In this document: positions 25,059-33,611 of the stretch, one piece after another
Layout of the letters: every line of letters begins with the position of its first letter
How positions within the stretch are numbered: the first letter of the stretch is position 1
NCBI RefSeq assembly: GCF_900168325.1
Contig: NZ_FVZE01000003.1
Span: 124,001-188,000, forward strand
Origin: Novosphingobium mathurense
GTDB taxonomy: Bacteria > Pseudomonadota > Alphaproteobacteria > Sphingomonadales > Sphingomonadaceae
Direction of reading: 5' to 3'
Length of the DNA stretch: 64,000 nucleotides
The notes under the pieces: model-generated
Databases searched by the model: none
Told to the model about the DNA's origin: nothing
The model's input: only the letters and a program-made list of their open reading frames with translations
Position numbers and translations under genes: made by a program

Positions 25059-27620
25059 TCAGCTGGTCAGGACCCGGCCGAACCGCAGCTTTGCGATCAC
25101 CAGCGCTCCGGCAAGAAGCAGCGCGGTTATCCCCACCGCCTGCATGCCAAGGGGATGAAGCACCGAGAACCCGAGGAGCGAAGCCACGGTGGGCGACAGG
25201 AAGACTGCCGAGAAGATCCCGACCACCAGCCCCAGGATGATCGCCAGTGGAAGGTTGTGGGCGACCTTGCCACCCGGCGCCAGCGAGCGAAACGAGCGAT
25301 TGGCGAGTACGAGCGCGAGAACCGCAACGATGAGCCCTGCAAAGCTCGTGGTTCGCACCGAATCCGCCGGGATGCCCCCCTGATTGGCCCAGGCGGACAG
25401 CAACAGCAGCGCAACGAGCGCGAGGGCGCCCTGCAGAAGCGACCAGCCCAGCAGACTCCTTGAAATCAACGGGCTCTCCGGCGACCGGGGCGGCCGACGC
25501 ATGACGTCGGGTTCCTCGGGCTCGGCTTCGAAGGCCAGCGAACAGACGGGATCGATGACCATTTCGAGCAGGGCTATATGCACCGGCCCCAGGATCAGGG
25601 GCCAGCCTGCAAGCAGGGGGAAGATGGCAAGGCCACCGATGGGGATATGGACCGCAAAAATGAAGCCAGCGGCCTTGCGCAAGTTGTCGTAGATGCGCCT
25701 CCCCAGTCGAACCGCAGTGACGATCGAACCGAAATCGTCATCGAGCAGGACGACCGACGAAGCCTCCCGCGCGACATCCGTACCCCGCTGCCCCATGGCG
25801 ATGCCGATATGCGCGGCCTTGAGCGAAGGTGCATCGTTCACGCCGTCCCCGGTCATGGCGACCACTTCGCCCCCGGCCTTGAGCGCCCGCACGATCCGCA
25901 ATTTCTGATCGGGCATCACCCGCGCGAAGACGGCAACGCGCCCCACGCGGCGGGCCAGTTCCTCGTCGTCCAGACGCGCAATCTCTTCACCGCTCAAAAC
26001 CTCGCCTTCGACGATGCCGGCCTGCCGGGCGATGGCGCGCGCAGTCGCGGGATAATCGCCGGTAATCATCACCACCCGGATACCGCCCTCCTGCAACTGG
26101 GCGACTGCCGGAGGAACCGATGCGCGGATCGGGTCGGCAAGACCGACGAGCCCGCGAAAGGCGAATGCGAACCCGCTCTGGTGCTCCGGCAGACGCTCAC
26201 CCTGCCAACGGGCCTCGGCAACGCCCAGGACCCTCAGCCCCTCAGACGCCATCTGCGCGACTTCGGTCTCCAGGGCGGCGCGGACATCGTCTGTCATGCC
26301 GCATAACCGTGCGATGGCTTCGGGCGCGCCCTTTGCAGCGACGAGCCCATCTCTCGATTTTCCGTCGGTCCAGACGTTCGACATGGCCAGAAGCTGCGGA
26401 GAGAGCGGATATTGCCGATGCAGGTGCCAGCCGTTCTGCTTGCGCAGCTTGAGGTCCCGCTCGGGGAAGTCGCGGTCGAGCGCATGAAACGCCTGTTCCA
26501 TCGGATCGAACGGCTCTTCCAGGCACGCGGAGATCCCAAGGGCGGCCAGTTCGGCGAAAGCGGCGCCGAGCGTATCGTCATCGCCATCGAGACGCTGCAC
26601 CGAACCGTCGGGCAGTCTCAACTCTGCAATCGCCATTCGGTTCTGCGTAAGTGTTCCCGTCTTGTCGGTGCACAGGACCGTAGCGGCACCCAGCGTCTCG
26701 ATCGCACTGCCCCGACGTGCCAGCACGCGGCTTTGTGCCATACGGAATGCGCCCATCGTCATGAACAGGGTGAGGACGACCGGAAGCTCCTCCGGCAGGA
26801 GCGACATGGCGATCGCGATGCCCGACAGGAAAGCTTCCAGCCAGCTTCCCCGCAGCAGGCCGTAGAGCAGGACGGCAAGAACACTCACGCCAAGGCCGAG
26901 CACGGCCAACCAGCGCACCAGCCGCTTCGTCTGCCGGGTGAGATGAGGGACTTCGGTTTCCAGCGAGACAAGCGACTGACCGATCCGTCCGATTTCGCTG
27001 TGCAATCCTGTCGCAGCCACTTCGATCGTCCCGGACCCGCGAACAGCAAGCGTGCCCGCGTAGAGGTAAGGAAGATCCTCGCCTCCCGGACGGGGTGGCT
27101 GCGAAGCCGGCTCCCCCTCGAGAGCCAGCTTCGCGACCGGTACAGATTCGCCGGTCAGCAAAGCCTCGTCTGCTTGCAGTCCGGAGCCTTCGATCACCCA
27201 GCCGTCGGCTGCGACCCGGTCCCCTTCCCCGACGACCATCAGGTCACCGCGCACCACCTCGCGCGAGGGTATCCGCTGCCGGTGGCCATCGCGAATGACC
27301 AGTGCCTGCGGCATGCTGAGGTCCCGCAGGGAATCGATCGCCTTTTCCGTTCGGGCTTCCTGGACGATCGCAATGACGACGGTGAGCCCGGCGAAGGCGA
27401 GCAGGATCAGCGCCTCGTGCAGATCACCCAGCAACAGGTAGATCCCACCAGCCGCAAGCAGCAGCAGCAGCATCGGCTCACGCAGCACGTCGCGCACAAT
27501 GCGCAGAGGAGAGCGGGTGCGACCACCCGGCAAGGCATTGGGTCCCTCTTCGCGAAGGCGCGCGGCAGCTTCCTCACGGGACAGCCCCCGGTGCATCGAA
27601 CCTGAAGCCTGACCGTCCAT
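25059..27620 (-). CDS. Cation-transporting P-type ATPase (P2/calcium-type)
   Basis: ATP-driven cation pump of 853 residues. Order: N-terminal cation-ATPase domain (GLSREEAAARLREEGPNALP), two membrane helices, actuator domain with TGES, membrane helix 4 with LLPEELPVVLT, phosphorylation site CTDKTGTLTQNRM, hinge TGDGVNDAPSLKAAHIG, and C-terminal helices. LEMVIDPVCSLAFEAEPEE in helix 6 is common in bacterial members of this branch. The ATG at 27620 follows AAGGAG, preferred over an upstream ATG at 27695. No heavy-metal domain is present, so calcium or a monovalent cation is likelier than copper or zinc. No regulator is adjacent. Confidence 0.93.
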   Translation of the reverse strand: MDGQASGSMHRGLSREEAAARLREEGPNALPGGRTRSPLRIVRDVLREPMLLLLLAAGGIYLLLGDLHEALILLAFAGLTVVIAIVQEARTEKAIDSLRDLSMPQALVIRDGHRQRIPSREVVRGDLMVVGEGDRVAADGWVIEGSGLQADEALLTGESVPVAKLALEGEPASQPPRPGGEDLPYLYAGTLAVRGSGTIEVAATGLHSEIGRIGQSLVSLETEVPHLTRQTKRLVRWLAVLGLGVSVLAVLLYGLLRGSWLEAFLSGIAIAMSLLPEELPVVLTLFMTMGAFRMAQSRVLARRGSAIETLGAATVLCTDKTGTLTQNRMAIAELRLPDGSVQRLDGDDDTLGAAFAELAALGISACLEEPFDPMEQAFHALDRDFPERDLKLRKQNGWHLHRQYPLSPQLLAMSNVWTDGKSRDGLVAAKGAPEAIARLCGMTDDVRAALETEVAQMASEGLRVLGVAEARWQGERLPEHQSGFAFAFRGLVGLADPIRASVPPAVAQLQEGGIRVVMITGDYPATARAIARQAGIVEGEVLSGEEIARLDDEELARRVGRVAVFARVMPDQKLRIVRALKAGGEVVAMTGDGVNDAPSLKAAHIGIAMGQRGTDVAREASSVVLLDDDFGSIVTAVRLGRRIYDNLRKAAGFIFAVHIPIGGLAIFPLLAGWPLILGPVHIALLEMVIDPVCSLAFEAEPEEPDVMRRPPRSPESPLISRSLLGWSLLQGALALVALLLLSAWANQGGIPADSVRTTSFAGLIVAVLALVLANRSFRSLAPGGKVAHNLPLAIILGLVVGIFSAVFLSPTVASLLGFSVLHPLGMQAVGITALLLAGALVIAKLRFGRVLTS

Positions 27621-27792
27621 AGTCTCCTTCCGGAACGTCGATCGTCCGCAACCCAATGTACCGGTTTCAACGGGAAATGTGACCCGCAGTGTCATGCCAG
27701 ACAGTACAGGCAGGCCCCTTGATCGAGATCATCGAACGAATTCCCATCCGCCGGGAAACCGCGAGCAAGGCAAAGCGCGTTCTGCTCCTTGC

Positions 27793-28932
27793 TCATCCTT
27801 TGCAGGCATCCCCTCCCGAGGTCGGATCGCCGGTGCGGCCGTCGCGCTTGTAGAGATCGGGATAGAAGCGCAGTTGGCCATCCGCACCGGTGCCTGCCGT
27901 GAAGTAAGCGATGTAGACCGGCAGCCCCTTTTCGAGAGGCAGGCGCGTCGTCTCTCGGGTCGCGACAATCGCATCGACCTCCACGCGATCACGCTCGCCG
28001 TCGAGCAACCGCGTCGCGAAACCCAGGGCATCGCCAATGCGGATGCAGCCGTGACTGAAGGCGCGCACCTCTTTTGCGAAAAGCTCCTTGCTCGGCGTAT
28101 CGTGAATATAGACGGTAAAGGGGTTGGGCATATCGAGCTTCATTTGCCCGAGTGCATTGCCGGGCCCCGGCTTCTGGCGGATCTGCCCGCCGCTCCGGAC
28201 ATAACCGAGGCGGGCGGGAAACACGCCGTGCTTCTCGCGAACGATGCTGGCGGGCACCACCCACCAGGGATTGAGAATGACGCCGGTTATCGTGGCGGAG
28301 AACACCGGCGTGGGCGTCGAGCGCTTGCCGACGATCACCGGCCATGTGCCCACCCGGCGGCCATGGCGCCACAGCTCGGCTTCGAACGCGGCCGCATTCA
28401 CGAGGACGTAATCGGAGCCGAGCGACTGGGGCATCCAGCGCCAGCGTTCCATGTTGCGCGCAAGGGTCAGGCGCCGGTCCGGATCGGCTTCGCCCGCATA
28501 GGCCAGGCGCAAAGCCGCGTATTGGTCGCTTTGCGGCTGAAGCCCGGAAAAGAAGGAATCCAGCGCATCGAGCGACACCGCGCGGGCCAGCCGTTCGCGC
28601 AAGTCGACAGCCCTGTCGGTATCGGCAATGTGCCAGCCGGCGCGCTGTGCTGCTCCTGCAGCGCCCAGCAGTTGCATGCGCGCCAGATTGAGGGCCAGAG
28701 CCGTTGCGGCCTGCGACACCGCTTCAGCGTCACCACGGGTCTGCGCCTGCCGCAAAGGGCCGGTATCGAGGACCGGCAGCGCATCTACAGGGGCCCGAGC
28801 GACCCAGTCCCGGAGCCTCTCCAGCGTGGCCGGTGTCCATTCGACCGGGTCCTGTGCGTAGACGACGCTTGGGGTCAAAAAGAATGCCGTGAATACAATC
28901 GGTATCGACCGCAGGAGACCGACGATCGCCAT
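27793..28932 (-). CDS. Exported L,D-transpeptidase (YkuD family)
   Basis: Periplasmic peptidoglycan-crosslinking enzyme of 379 residues. A signal peptide (LLRSIPIVFTAFFLTPSVVYAQ) is followed by a helical domain of about 170 residues and then the YkuD domain, whose catalytic motif is HDTPSKELF, then AFSHGCIRIGDA with the nucleophile Cys. The domain order resembles the large YcbB-type enzymes but is shorter and has no recognisable peptidoglycan-binding repeat. ATG 28932 fits the signal peptide; the frame stays open far upstream without coding character. It is divergent from another L,D-transpeptidase-type gene, 66 bases away. Confidence 0.88.
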   Translation of the reverse strand: MAIVGLLRSIPIVFTAFFLTPSVVYAQDPVEWTPATLERLRDWVARAPVDALPVLDTGPLRQAQTRGDAEAVSQAATALALNLARMQLLGAAGAAQRAGWHIADTDRAVDLRERLARAVSLDALDSFFSGLQPQSDQYAALRLAYAGEADPDRRLTLARNMERWRWMPQSLGSDYVLVNAAAFEAELWRHGRRVGTWPVIVGKRSTPTPVFSATITGVILNPWWVVPASIVREKHGVFPARLGYVRSGGQIRQKPGPGNALGQMKLDMPNPFTVYIHDTPSKELFAKEVRAFSHGCIRIGDALGFATRLLDGERDRVEVDAIVATRETTRLPLEKGLPVYIAYFTAGTGADGQLRFYPDLYKRDGRTGDPTSGGDACKG

Positions 28933-28998
28933 GAACGGTTTGAATTTGGCGTCAGGTAACCTTACGTGTTCAATAACGGTATCGAGGATTTCCACATC

Positions 28999-29598
28999 AT
29001 GACTCTCAGTCGGCGCCATATCATTGGCGGCGTTCTTGTGGGTACTGCGGGACTGGTCGCACCGCGCGCTTTTGCTGCGGTCCGATCTACAGATGTACCA
29101 GACCTGCTGCCACAGGCAAAAGCCGCCCTTGATGCCCATGCATCCCGAATCCGCCACCGCGACGTGGTCGGTCTGGTCGATTTTTCGCAGCCTTCGCGCA
29201 ACCCGCGCTTCCAGATCGTGGACTTGTCCAACGGTCGGATATTGCAGACGTACTTCGTCGCGCACGGGCGCGGATCGGACCCGGGCAACAGCGGATTCCT
29301 CGAACGGTTTTCCAACCGGCCGGGCTCCAATGCCTCCTCTCGCGGCAGCTTCCTGACGGCCTCCACCTATTACGGACAGCACGGACGCTCGGGCCGTCTC
29401 GTCGGACTCGATCCGGAGAACAGCAATGCGGCCAGCCGCGCCATCGTGATGCACGGGGCCGACTACGTGAACCCGCATATGGCGCGCCTCAGCGGCAGGA
29501 TCGGACGGAGCCTCGGATGCTTCTCGGTGCCGGTTCACGACATCAGCGAAGTGCTCGGCTACCTTGGCGCAGGCCGCCTGCTCTTTGCCTGGAAGTAG
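28999..29598 (+). CDS. Murein L,D-transpeptidase catalytic domain family protein, Tat-exported
   Basis: Protein of 199 residues. The N-terminus (LSRRHIIGGVLVGTAGLVAPRAFA) has the twin arginines and hydrophobic stretch of a Tat signal. The body fits the small YkuD_2-type family: VDFSQPSRNPRFQIVDL, YFVAHGRGSD, RGSFLTAS, VMHGADYVN and SLGCFSVP, where the Cys takes the place of the YkuD nucleophile. Members are predicted to act on peptidoglycan, but few are characterised. I chose ATG 28999 over the upstream GTG at 28966 because it gives a normal Tat leader. It forms a divergent pair with the YkuD gene and may be regulated together with it. Confidence 0.85.
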   Translation: MTLSRRHIIGGVLVGTAGLVAPRAFAAVRSTDVPDLLPQAKAALDAHASRIRHRDVVGLVDFSQPSRNPRFQIVDLSNGRILQTYFVAHGRGSDPGNSGFLERFSNRPGSNASSRGSFLTASTYYGQHGRSGRLVGLDPENSNAASRAIVMHGADYVNPHMARLSGRIGRSLGCFSVPVHDISEVLGYLGAGRLLFAWK

Positions 29599-29727
29599 GC
29601 GTCGTATCACCGCTGCATAACCCTTGGCCGATCCTGTCCTTCTCCTTGCCGGCTTGACGCCACGCGGCATTGATGGCGGTCAATAAGCGGCACGGACGCA
29701 TGCAGAAGTTGCGCCCGCCGCTCCAGG

Positions 29728-30441
29728 TCACGATCGCCAGAGCGTTTCGTAAAGCGCGAACTGCGATGCAGGGTGATGAATGAAGCGCTTCTCATCCTCG
29801 ATTGCTCCGACCGCCACATCCTCCCGGCTGAGGATCGCGAGCGCGTCATCCAGACCGTCGAAGTAGGATTCGGTGAGGCCGTCCATCGGCGCGAAGGACA
29901 ACCCGATCCGCCCGGCAAGGTCCGCCGTCGATATCGCATCGACATGGTTCTGGCGGTAGCGCACGCCTTCCACCTTCTCGCCAAGCGCGGCATGGCGGCC
30001 GAACCACTGGTCCATGAAGTCCCCGTGGCTCAGTGAGGGAACCCGGCGTAGCGGCATAACAACGAAGACAGGCCCGTCACCGGCCGTGATCGCAATCTCT
30101 GTTCCGACGAAAACGGCAGCCGTTTTCCTGTCGATGCGCGTGCCCAGAGCACGCGCCATCGCGGCAATCGCAATCTGCAGCGGTTCTCCTGCTGCCTCAT
30201 CACCACCACCACTGGCTTCGAAGACATAGTCGAACGGGGCCGGACTGTCCGCCATCAGCACTTCGTGCGGAAGCGGAGCATAGCCGGCAAGCCTTCGGCC
30301 GATGCGTAAGTCTGTCCCGGGCGGCAGATCGGCCAGCAGCGCTGACGCCGCCTGCTCCATCTCGGCCTGCAAGCCCTCTAAACCAGTGCCAGCGGCGCTG
30401 AAATAGAGGCCCGCCTTGGCCAGTCCGCGGGTGGAACTCAT
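29728..30441 (-). CDS. EthD-domain-like protein
   Basis: Soluble protein of 237 residues. The C-terminal half shows an EthD-like ferredoxin-fold pattern: VMPLRRVPSLSHGDFMDQWF, then RHAALGEKVEG and YRQNHVD. The N-terminal half (residues 1-110) could be a second, diverged copy of the same fold. EthD proteins are small dimeric proteins often encoded beside oxygenases or decarboxylases of catabolic clusters; the catalytic role is mostly unknown. ATG 30441 overlaps the stop of the upstream carboxymuconolactone-decarboxylase-like gene by four bases, so the pair is coupled. Confidence 0.75.
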   Translation of the reverse strand: MSSTRGLAKAGLYFSAAGTGLEGLQAEMEQAASALLADLPPGTDLRIGRRLAGYAPLPHEVLMADSPAPFDYVFEASGGGDEAAGEPLQIAIAAMARALGTRIDRKTAAVFVGTEIAITAGDGPVFVVMPLRRVPSLSHGDFMDQWFGRHAALGEKVEGVRYRQNHVDAISTADLAGRIGLSFAPMDGLTESYFDGLDDALAILSREDVAVGAIEDEKRFIHHPASQFALYETLWRS

Positions 30442-30989
30442 TCCGCCGCCATGGCCGGAATGGCGCAGGCCGTGTTGGTGGCATCGAGCACCGCGAACAT
30501 GCGACCGATCCCGATGAACTGGGCCACGTCGAAGCACAGCTCGACGATTTCCTCTTCACTGAAATGCTGGTGCAACCTGATGAAATCGTCATCGCCGACG
30601 TCAAAGTGGTTGAAGGCCATCTTCTGCGCAAAAACGATGGCCGCACGCTCCCGCTCCGAAAACAGCGGCGAAGTCTCGGCCTGGGGGAGGGCCGCGATCA
30701 ATTCCTCGGTCAGGCCTTCGTCGATCGAATCCTGATACCGCGACTGCAGGCAATTGGCGCACTGGTTGATCTGCGCAATCGCGAGCCGGACAAGCTCGAC
30801 CAGCTTGCGGCTGAGCAGCCCCTGCATCTGCAACTGGGCATAGAAAGCACCGAAAGCCTTCACGATATCGGGGCGGTGGGCCACAGCGCGCATGGCCGTT
30901 CCATCGCCGACCATCTTCTGCATGTTGGTGGCGATTTCCGCCATTTCCGGTTCCATCTCCGAAAGCTCAAGCAGCCGGATTCTCGACAT
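30438..30989 (-). CDS. Carboxymuconolactone decarboxylase/AhpD-like protein
   Basis: All-helical protein of 183 residues of the AhpD/CMD superfamily. The central motif LVRLAIAQINQCANCLQSR holds the CxxC pair with the following helix, which indicates the alkylhydroperoxidase-type thiol centre rather than a true decarboxylase. EEEIVELCFDVAQFIGIGRM is the typical final helix pair. I prefer ATG 30989 because GGGAGA is six bases away; an in-frame ATG at 30995 sits too close. It starts the two-gene leftward operon with the EthD-like gene and is divergent from the AMP phosphorylase operon. A role in peroxide or peroxyacid detoxification is a reasonable inference. Confidence 0.87.
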   Translation of the reverse strand: MSRIRLLELSEMEPEMAEIATNMQKMVGDGTAMRAVAHRPDIVKAFGAFYAQLQMQGLLSRKLVELVRLAIAQINQCANCLQSRYQDSIDEGLTEELIAALPQAETSPLFSERERAAIVFAQKMAFNHFDVGDDDFIRLHQHFSEEEIVELCFDVAQFIGIGRMFAVLDATNTACAIPAMAAE

Positions 30990-31236
30990 CTTCATTCTCC
31001 CGGTTCGTTGTGTCCTGCAGGCAATGCTGCACGTCTATTCTGCAGTCTCCAGTTCCTCGCAGGACTCACACCTATCGAAAGTCCTAGTACGAACGCGACC
31101 AAGCACCATTGCGCCACGGCGTCCGGTTACTTCGGGCGACCGTGTTGATTGGACCAAACGACTGTACGGAAGAGCAGAATTGCATTCTGCACACGGCAGG
31201 GCCAGAACCTGCACAAGCAATGCAAGGTCGTCGTGG

Positions 31237-32724
31237 ATGCTCAAAATAAAACGCCTCGCCATCGACACTCACCCGGAGAACACCGCATTCCTGCTGCGTC
31301 ACGGCAATGGCTACTCGGCGGAGCAGTTCCAGGCCCTGCGCAAGATCCGGATCAGCAGCGAGACTTCGGAGATTCTCGCCACGCTCGCAGTCGTCGATGA
31401 AAGCGAATGGATCGCGGCCGGAGAGATCGGCCTGGGAGAACAGGCCTTCCGTCGGCTCGGCCTGCCCGAAGGCGCCGAAGTGGTGATCGAACAGGCCCGC
31501 CCGCCGGTCAGCCTCGAATTCGTGCGCCGCAAGATCGACGGAGACACTCTGGAGGACAGCGAGATCGTCGCCATCGTGCGCGACATCGCCGCCCATCGCT
31601 ATTCACCGATGGAAATCGGCGCCTACCTCGTCGCCTGCGCCGGATTCATGAGCACGCAGGAGACGCTGTCGATCACCCGCGCGATGGCCGACGTCGGCGA
31701 GAAGCTCGACTGGAAGTCGCCGCTTGTGGTCGACAAGCATTGCATCGGCGGCATTCCCGGCAATCGCACCTCGATGATCGTCGTCCCGATCGTGGCCGCG
31801 CACGGCCTGATCATGCCCAAGACATCTTCGCGCGCGATCACCTCACCATCGGGCACCGCCGATACGATGGAAGTGCTCGCCAATGTCAATCTGTGCGCCA
31901 GGGACATGCAGGCGATAGTGTCGAAGGAACATGCCGTCCTCGCCTGGGGCGGGCAGGTGAACCTTTCTCCTGCCGACGACATCCTGATCTCCGTCGAGCG
32001 CCCCCTGCGCATCGATACCTTCGAACAGATGGTCGCCTCGATCCTGTCCAAGAAGCTGGCAGCCGGATCGACCCATCTCGTGCTCGACATACCCGTGGGG
32101 CCGACCGCCAAGGTCCGCTCGCAAAGCGAAGCCGTGCGCCTGCGCAAGCTGTTCGAATATGTCGCAGGCAAGCTGGGCATCGAGATCGATGTCGTCATCA
32201 CCGACGGTTCGCAGCCGATCGGGCGCGGAATCGGCCCGGTGCTGGAAGCGCGCGACGTGATGGCCGTGCTGCGCAACGATTCCGATGCCCCGGAGGACTT
32301 GCGCGACCGGGCCCTGCTGCTGGCCGGACACATTCTCGACTTCGACCCCGAGCTCAAGGGCGGGCGCGGATTTGCCCGCGCAATGGAGATGCTGGCTTCA
32401 GGCGCGGCGCTCAACGCCATGGAACGGCTGATAGAAGCACAGGGTCGCCAGACCGAGACTTTCAAGCCCGGCGCTCTCACGCATGAAGTGTGCTCGCCGC
32501 ACGATGGCCGCATCAGCATGATCGACTGCCACATGATTGCCCGTATCGCCCGCCTCGCGGGCGCGCCGATGGACAAGGGCGCAGGGATCGACCTGCTGCA
32601 CAAGGTCGGCGAACAGGTCCGCAAGGGCGAGGCGCTCTATCGCATCCATGCCCAGTCCCAGACCGGCCTGGGCTTCGCCCGCGATCTCGCCACCGAGGAC
32701 AGCGGCTACGAGGTCCTGCGATGA
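31237..32724 (+). CDS. AMP phosphorylase-type nucleoside phosphorylase
   Basis: Protein of 495 residues in the thymidine/AMP phosphorylase family. The extra N-terminal domain of about 80 residues and the loop DKHCIGGIPGNRTSMIVVPI followed by PKTSSRAITSPSGTADTMEVL (split for length) match archaeal AMP phosphorylase rather than bacterial thymidine phosphorylase (DKHSTGGVGD). Those enzymes phosphorolyse a nucleoside 5'-monophosphate to base and ribose 1,5-bisphosphate. The C-terminal domain includes HKVGEQVRKGEALYRIHA. No strong ribosome site precedes ATG 31237. The stop overlaps the start of the PRPP-synthetase-like gene (ATGA), which suggests a shared pathway from NMPs to PRPP-like metabolites. 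Confidence 0.9.
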   Translation: MLKIKRLAIDTHPENTAFLLRHGNGYSAEQFQALRKIRISSETSEILATLAVVDESEWIAAGEIGLGEQAFRRLGLPEGAEVVIEQARPPVSLEFVRRKIDGDTLEDSEIVAIVRDIAAHRYSPMEIGAYLVACAGFMSTQETLSITRAMADVGEKLDWKSPLVVDKHCIGGIPGNRTSMIVVPIVAAHGLIMPKTSSRAITSPSGTADTMEVLANVNLCARDMQAIVSKEHAVLAWGGQVNLSPADDILISVERPLRIDTFEQMVASILSKKLAAGSTHLVLDIPVGPTAKVRSQSEAVRLRKLFEYVAGKLGIEIDVVITDGSQPIGRGIGPVLEARDVMAVLRNDSDAPEDLRDRALLLAGHILDFDPELKGGRGFARAMEMLASGAALNAMERLIEAQGRQTETFKPGALTHEVCSPHDGRISMIDCHMIARIARLAGAPMDKGAGIDLLHKVGEQVRKGEALYRIHAQSQTGLGFARDLATEDSGYEVLR

Positions 32725-33611
32725 ATGCCCTTGTCCTGGGCTTTGCGGAATCCCGTTCCAGCGCCGCGGCGCTGGCGGAGCAGTTGGGGGTGCCCTGCGA
32801 TCAGATCGATGTGCACCGTTTCCCGGATCGCGAGAGCCTCATACGCGTGCCGCGCAGCGCCGGTACGGTCATTCTCCATCGCTCGCTCGACGATCCCAAT
32901 GCCAAGCTCATCGAACTGATCCTTGCCGCATCGGCAGCCCGCGACGGCGGCGCCCAGCGCGTGGTGCTCGTCGCGCCCTATCTTGCCTATATGCGCCAGG
33001 ACATCGCCTTCAAGCCGGGCGAGGCGGTGAGCCAGCGCGTCATCGGGAAGCTTATTGCCGCGCATTTCGACGGCATCGTCACCGTCGACCCGCACCTTCA
33101 TCGCGTGGCCACCTTTGCTGAAGCCGTACCGGGCATTCCCGCGATTGCCCTGTCGGCCGCTCCGGTTCTGGCCAGCGCGATAGAGACGGAACAAAACCCG
33201 GTCATCGTCGGCCCCGACAGCGAATCGCGTCAGTGGATCGAGAGCATCGCCCGGCCGCTCGGCCTCGACATGCTCTTGGGCAGCAAGGAGCGCTTCGGGG
33301 ATCGCAGGGTCGCACTTTCCATCGCCGGGATCGAAAAGACGAAAGGGCGCACCGCGATACTGGTGGACGACGTCATTTCCAGTGGCGAGACTCTGATTGC
33401 CGCCGCCTGCGCGCTGCGTGAAGCCGGTGCAAGGCGCATCGAGGCACTGGCGACGCATTGCCTCGCCAGCGCCGAAGACATTGCTCGCATGAAAGCCAGC
33501 GGCATCGCGCGCATCGTCTCCACCGACAGCATTCCCGGCCCGACTTGCGGACCGACGCTGGCTCCGCTCCTTGCCGATGCCCTGAAGTCCAGCGGCCTGC
33601 TTCAGACCTGA
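32721..33611 (+). CDS. PRPP synthetase-like (ribose-phosphate diphosphokinase family) protein
   Basis: Protein of 296 residues, short for the family. It keeps the type I phosphoribosyltransferase core: FPDRESLIRV, YLAYMRQD with RQD of the ATP site, VDPHLHRV, the catalytic flexible-loop region KERFGD, and the PRPP loop VDDVISSGET. Canonical PRPP synthetases make PRPP from ribose 5-phosphate and ATP. The N-terminus lacks the usual start MKLFSGN, and the ribose-phosphate loop VISSGET differs from VDTGGT, so substrate preference may be shifted, for example to ribose 1,5-bisphosphate. Start ATG 32721 is coupled to the phosphorylase; the 3' end overlaps the convergent RNase gene by 10 bases. Confidence 0.85.
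   Translation: MNALVLGFAESRSSAAALAEQLGVPCDQIDVHRFPDRESLIRVPRSAGTVILHRSLDDPNAKLIELILAASAARDGGAQRVVLVAPYLAYMRQDIAFKPGEAVSQRVIGKLIAAHFDGIVTVDPHLHRVATFAEAVPGIPAIALSAAPVLASAIETEQNPVIVGPDSESRQWIESIARPLGLDMLLGSKERFGDRRVALSIAGIEKTKGRTAILVDDVISSGETLIAAACALREAGARRIEALATHCLASAEDIARMKASGIARIVSTDSIPGPTCGPTLAPLLADALKSSGLLQT

Noticed and set aside
26412..27605. Open frame of 397 codons opposite the P-type ATPase N-terminal half
   Set aside because: The other strand codes for actuator and phosphorylation motifs; the opposite frame lacks coding character.
28933..29670. N-terminal extension of the YkuD L,D-transpeptidase frame by up to 246 codons
   Set aside because: It overlaps the divergent Tat-exported gene, and the signal peptide begins at ATG 28932.
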